A stretch of DNA of 44,508 nt from an uncultured Pirellulaceae bacterium. Lineage in GTDB: Bacteria; Planctomycetota; Planctomycetia; Pirellulales; Pirellulaceae. The stretch spans positions 1 through 44,508 of the forward strand of contig CAJQPP010000057.1 of the NCBI GenBank assembly GCA_905480235.1, read 5' to 3'. The notes below the pieces were generated by a model that saw only the letters and a program-made list of their open reading frames with translations, had not been told where the DNA came from and made no database searches. This document shows, one piece after another, positions 40,841 to 44,508 of the stretch (its first letter is position 1; every line of letters starts with the position of its first letter). Both the position numbers and the translations under genes were made by a program.

Positions 40841-42979
40841 ATGAATCGTTTTTGTCTCCTGTTATCGCTCTGTGCGTTTACCTTCTTGGTCCTTGCGTTT
40901 GTTTTTGAAAAACCGGCCAACGCCCAGTCGCTCGAACTAAAAGACCTGCCGGGTTGGGAGCGGGTGGAGCAAGCCTCCACGGACGGAGCCGAAATTAAAG
41001 TTGTCAGACCGAGCGATTTACGCTGGATGCCGGACGCCCTGTATTTCAAGAGGTCACGCGATAATTTCTTTAAGGTGGATTTTGGAACGGGCGATGTTTC
41101 GAAAGTAACAGCGGCGGATGTACCGAAAGCCCCCGAGGCTAAACAAAAAAATCAGCAGGGACGTCGACCCTCGGCTCAACGCGCGCGGCAGCGAGAGTGG
41201 GTGCAATCCAGCGATGCTAAATGGAAGGCATCCTATCGCGATTACAACATTGTGCTTGAGTCATTAGACGAAAAACAAAAACCCGTCGGCCAACCGATTC
41301 CGGTGACGACCGAAGGCTCAGAAAAGCATCGCTTTGGGACCGCGTGTTGGGTGTACGGCGAAGAGCTTGATCAGAACGATGCGATGTGGTTTTCACCCGA
41401 TAATCAAAAGTTGGCGTTTTATGAAATCGACGAAGGTCATATGAAGACCTATTTCCTGACAACTCGCAATACGCGGCTGTACACCGAGCTGCACAAAGAG
41501 CAGTATCCAACAGCTGGTGAGGATAATCCTCATGTGGCACTCCATATCTTTGATCTGAATTCCCGTTCCCAGGTACGGGTCAATGTGGACGGCCCGATCG
41601 ATCAGTACATCTACAACGTGCGTTTTTCACCCGACGGTAAACAACTACTTTTCCACCGCACGAATCGCTGGCAAAACGAACTGGAACTGATGGCTGCCGA
41701 TGTGGCGACCGGGGATACGCGAGTGGTGGTTGAGGAAAAGCAGGATACTTGGCAGGAAAATTCGCCGTTCATGCGGTTTCTGGAAGACGGTCAGACGTTT
41801 ATTTGGGAAACCGAAAGGACCGGTTGGAAGCAATTTCAGTTGCGAAATTTGCAGGGCGACAAAATTTGCGATCTCACTCCGGAAGTCCCCTACCCGGTGC
41901 AAGACGTCGTTTTATTGGATGAGGAGAATGGGTGGCTCTACTATACCGCCTACAGCGACGAGAATCCGTTGAACATGCACCTGCATCGAACGCGTTTGGA
42001 CGGCACGGGGCAACAGAAATTAACCTCGGGCGACTTTACGTTTTCAGGGTTTGACATTGCCCCCACTCACGACAAGTTCACGGCCCAATACGAGAACATT
42101 AGCACCCCACCGGCAACCGGGTTGTGGGAGATGGACGAAGCGAATAGCAAGAAATTGGCAGTGCTCGCCGCTCCACCCGCCGATGCCCTCAAAAACGCCG
42201 GATTTGTCCCCGGCGAGTTGTTCAAGTTTAAATCAAGCGACAGTCAAACGGACATCTACGGAACCCTGTATAAGCCACGTGATTTCGATCCCAACAAAAA
42301 GTATCCGTTGCTGGTGGACGTTTATGGTGGCCCACATTCAGTGGGGGTGACCAATCGTTTTCGTGCCATGCAGCCTTACTGTGAACTGGGTTTTGTGATT
42401 GCCAAGATTGGCAATCGTGGCACGATCAATCGCGGCAAAGCTTTCGAGAGCGCGAATTATTTGAAGCTCGGTCTGGTAGATATGGATGACCAGGCGGATG
42501 GCGTAAAGTTTCTCAGCAAACGCGACTATATCGATGGGGATCGCGTTGGCATTTCCGGGCACTCCTACGGCGGGTATATGTCGGCACTGGCGTTGCTGCG
42601 TTACCCTAATATTTTTCATGTGGGTGTCGCAGGAGCCCCAGTAACCCATTGGAAAAACTATGACACGATTTACACCGAACGGTACATGCGCAGGCCGGCG
42701 GAAAATGAGGATGGCTACGAACGCGGAAGCTGCATGGCGTACGCGGATCAGTTGCAGGGGAAATTATTTATCCTGCACGGGTTAGTCGACGATAACGTAC
42801 ATCCCTCGAATACTTGGCAATTGGTCCAAGCGTTGCAAGATGCCGGAAAACGATTCGATTTGATGGTCTACCCCAACAGTGCCCATGGATTTCGGTATGG
42901 TTCACTGAAATGGGATTATTTTGTGCGGCATCTAAAACCCGAAGCTGCGATCGGTCAAGTCAAAGCGGATGAAAATTAG
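40841..42979 (+). CDS. S9 family (DPP IV-like) serine peptidase
   Basis: 712 aa from the ATG at 40841, which begins a signal peptide (MNRFCLLLSLCAFTFLVLAFVFEKPANAQ). An N-terminal beta-propeller (DPPIV_N; e.g. MWFSPDNQKLAFYEIDEG, RFSPDGKQLLFHRTNRW) is followed by an alpha/beta-hydrolase domain. The catalytic triad is Ser575 (GHSYGGYM), Asp650 (HGLVDDNVH) and His682 (NSAHGFRYG). It cleaves dipeptides, typically after Pro or Ala, in the periplasm. Its stop abuts a 9-bp tandem repeat separating it from the convergent symporter gene. Confidence 0.94.
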   Translation: MNRFCLLLSLCAFTFLVLAFVFEKPANAQSLELKDLPGWERVEQASTDGAEIKVVRPSDLRWMPDALYFKRSRDNFFKVDFGTGDVSKVTAADVPKAPEAKQKNQQGRRPSAQRARQREWVQSSDAKWKASYRDYNIVLESLDEKQKPVGQPIPVTTEGSEKHRFGTACWVYGEELDQNDAMWFSPDNQKLAFYEIDEGHMKTYFLTTRNTRLYTELHKEQYPTAGEDNPHVALHIFDLNSRSQVRVNVDGPIDQYIYNVRFSPDGKQLLFHRTNRWQNELELMAADVATGDTRVVVEEKQDTWQENSPFMRFLEDGQTFIWETERTGWKQFQLRNLQGDKICDLTPEVPYPVQDVVLLDEENGWLYYTAYSDENPLNMHLHRTRLDGTGQQKLTSGDFTFSGFDIAPTHDKFTAQYENISTPPATGLWEMDEANSKKLAVLAAPPADALKNAGFVPGELFKFKSSDSQTDIYGTLYKPRDFDPNKKYPLLVDVYGGPHSVGVTNRFRAMQPYCELGFVIAKIGNRGTINRGKAFESANYLKLGLVDMDDQADGVKFLSKRDYIDGDRVGISGHSYGGYMSALALLRYPNIFHVGVAGAPVTHWKNYDTIYTERYMRRPAENEDGYERGSCMAYADQLQGKLFILHGLVDDNVHPSNTWQLVQALQDAGKRFDLMVYPNSAHGFRYGSLKWDYFVRHLKPEAAIGQVKADEN

Positions 42980-43031
42980 CAAACGCAGCAAACGCAGCAA
43001 ACGCAGCAAACGCAGCAAACGCAGCAAACGG
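42978..43031. repeat. 9-bp tandem repeat AGCAAACGC between convergent genes
   Basis: Five exact copies plus one with a final G (43023-43031). It fills nearly the entire gap between the S9 peptidase stop and the symporter stop. No hairpin symmetry; a slippage-type array, probably length-variable. Confidence 0.95.
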
Positions 43032-43032
43032 C

Positions 43033-44508
43033 TTAGCGAGCCAAGCGACGCACTAACTTGAGCGTGATCAGTCCGCAGACCAAGGCAACCGAGCCGGCGA
43101 TTAATGCTGACTGGTATTCCCCAAAAATAATGAAGCCAGTCATCGGCAGTACGCTGTAGATGAGAATCGAGGCGATGACGGCGGCGAATAAGGAAATGCC
43201 TAAATCGGAATCCGCGACAACGCCGGGGCACTGCTTCGCAACCGGTTTCCAGCCCGGCCCACCAGGATGAATTTTGGTGTAGAAACTGGTGAGCTTCTCC
43301 ATCGATTCAGGTTTGGTCAAAAAAGTGGCAATTAACCAACAGACAATCGAGGCGAATGCGACCAACATGATTTTGACTTGAGCACGCTCGACGACAACGA
43401 TTTCCAACCAACTGCTTTTTTTGCCGACACCAATCAACAGGAAGAAAACCAGGGAGGCAAGCATCGCGACAATTTCGGTCCAGGCGTTGATCCGCCACCA
43501 AAACCAGCGGAGCATGAAAACGAGTCCCGTGCCGGCACCCAGCGCCAAGAGAATGTTCCAGATCGCGTCAATGGAAAAATCCTTCATGCTCCAGGTTGCG
43601 ATGCCACCGGCAATCAGCACGATTACCGAGGCCACGCGGGACGCGTTGGCGTAGTGTTTATCGGATGCTTCTGGTTTTATGAACCGCTGGTATACATCTT
43701 TCACAAGGTAGGATGCGCCCCAGTTCATTTGCGTGCTGATGGTTGACATGAAAGCGGCAAAAAAGGTGACCAGCATCAAGCCTCGAAGGCCCGACGGAGC
43801 CAAATCCGTAATCGCCATGGGGTAGCCAACACCCGGATCAAATCCGCTGTCAGCGACATAGTTGGAGCGGAGCTCTGGGTACATTGCCAGTGCCGCAAAA
43901 GCGACCATGATCCACGGCCACGGGCGCAAACAGTAATGGGCGATCTGAAACCACAGCGTGGCTAGTAAACTGTGTCGTTCGTTTTTACAGGAGGCCATTC
44001 GCTGCACGACGTAGCCTCCCCCACCCGGTTCGGCTCCGGGGTACCAGGTGGCCCACCATTGCATTAGTGCGATGATCGTAAAGGCATAGAGCGGCATCCA
44101 TGCGTTTTCGCCACTGAAGTCGGGCAGGAAGTGTAATGCCTGTTCACCACCATCAAATTGCGCTGTGACTTTTTCGCGCAGTGCATCAACGCCGCCGACA
44201 TGTTTAACAGCAATCCAGGCAAGCAAGACGCATCCGATCATGGCCAAAATAAATTGCATCACATCGGCAAACGCGACCCCCCACATCCCTGAGAGCGTGG
44301 CGTACAGGCCCACCACAGCCAAGCAGCCAATGAGTAACCACCATTGCCGACTGGTGGATTCGACAGCGCCGGAAAAAATCGTGGCCTCGAAGAACGTAAT
44401 CATCGCACCGCAAACCCACCCGATGATAATGGCGTTGACCAGCAACGCAACATAAACGGCTCGTACTCCTCGCAAAGCGGCAGCCGGTTTTCCGCCGTAA
44501 CGCAATTC
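43033..44508 (-). CDS. Sodium:solute symporter (SSS family), 5' partial
   Basis: At least 491 residues; the frame is open to the window edge, so the N-terminus is missing. About a dozen hydrophobic segments, with SSS-type features: GAMITFFEATIFSGAVES, LYATLSGMWGVAFADVMQFILAMIG, WWATWYPGAEPGGGGYVVQR, LRGLMLVTFFAAFMSTISTQMNWGASYLVKDVYQRF and a late LRWFWWRINAWTEIV. The STQMNWG region corresponds to the sodium-binding helix 8. It imports a solute with Na+; substrate (sugar, acid or amino acid) unknown. Convergent with the S9 peptidase gene. Confidence 0.93.
   Translation of the reverse strand, partial: ELRYGGKPAAALRGVRAVYVALLVNAIIIGWVCGAMITFFEATIFSGAVESTSRQWWLLIGCLAVVGLYATLSGMWGVAFADVMQFILAMIGCVLLAWIAVKHVGGVDALREKVTAQFDGGEQALHFLPDFSGENAWMPLYAFTIIALMQWWATWYPGAEPGGGGYVVQRMASCKNERHSLLATLWFQIAHYCLRPWPWIMVAFAALAMYPELRSNYVADSGFDPGVGYPMAITDLAPSGLRGLMLVTFFAAFMSTISTQMNWGASYLVKDVYQRFIKPEASDKHYANASRVASVIVLIAGGIATWSMKDFSIDAIWNILLALGAGTGLVFMLRWFWWRINAWTEIVAMLASLVFFLLIGVGKKSSWLEIVVVERAQVKIMLVAFASIVCWLIATFLTKPESMEKLTSFYTKIHPGGPGWKPVAKQCPGVVADSDLGISLFAAVIASILIYSVLPMTGFIIFGEYQSALIAGSVALVCGLITLKLVRRLAR

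Noticed and set aside
42978..43031. CRISPR-like array
   Set aside because: 9-bp units with no spacers and no cas genes; a plain tandem repeat.
42932..43231. Leu/Arg-rich ORF across the 9-bp array
   Set aside because: The LLR repeats are simply the reverse translation of the tandem array and run antisense into the symporter gene.

Overview
The window looks like the chromosome of a planctomycete, most likely a Pirellulaceae relative. This rests on family content, not on a database search. It holds a heme-motif DUF1549/DUF1553 protein paired with a Tat-exported DUF1501 protein, a FecR-type anti-sigma protein behind a short ECF sigma factor, a PEP-CTERM remnant, a type I sulfatase, a formylglycine-enzyme-like protein, a squalene-oxidase-repeat protein, DUF3467, DUF2203 and a fused Ser/Thr kinase. 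Most genes lack a strong Shine-Dalgarno sequence, so several starts were chosen from family N-termini and signal peptides.

Layout. 1-3044: the 3' part of a Ser/Thr kinase fused through one membrane helix to a UrtA-like ligand-binding domain, facing a PAC2-family gene. 3523-11904: one minus-strand operon, read from high to low coordinate: ECF sigma factor (interrupted by an in-frame TAA), FecR protein, redoxin-fold/YHS protein, DUF1549/DUF1553 heme-motif protein, DUF1501 protein and WD40 protein. 12331-14705: tRNA-Ser, tRNA-Met and a scar with a decayed tyrosine recombinase and a PEP-CTERM fragment. 14706-19304: a beta-barrel-like outer-membrane protein, a hydroxyacid dehydrogenase, a TatD nuclease, DUF2203, csrA and tRNA-Glu. 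19556-24858: sulfatase, BioF2-type acetyltransferase, HAD hydrolase, a proline-rich envelope protein and a doubtful Cys-rich ORF. 24879-30962: panB, a DUF255/YyaL protein, a RidA-DinB pair and an ABC-2 exporter pair. 30984-37515: squalene-repeat protein, transketolase, a secreted YAPAPVTT-repeat protein, AlkD and the SUMF1-domain protein. 37646-44508: L-asparaginase, DUF3467, phosphoglycerate kinase, an S9 peptidase and a 5'-truncated sodium:solute symporter.

Most notable: (i) the kinase/UrtA fusion, which predicts urea- or amide-responsive phosphorylation; (ii) a single in-frame stop in helix-turn-helix region 4 of the sigma factor, with coding sequence continuing in frame up to the overlap with the FecR start; (iii) a nearly perfect CsrA-type hairpin (GGA in a hexaloop, overlapping the ribosome-binding site) in front of the outer-membrane protein gene, about 4 kb from csrA; (iv) a recombinase relic beside tRNA-Met; (v) a near-identical upstream box shared by two tRNA genes. 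Core metabolism (pantothenate, pentose phosphate, glycolysis, asparagine use) is interleaved with these lineage-specific envelope genes.
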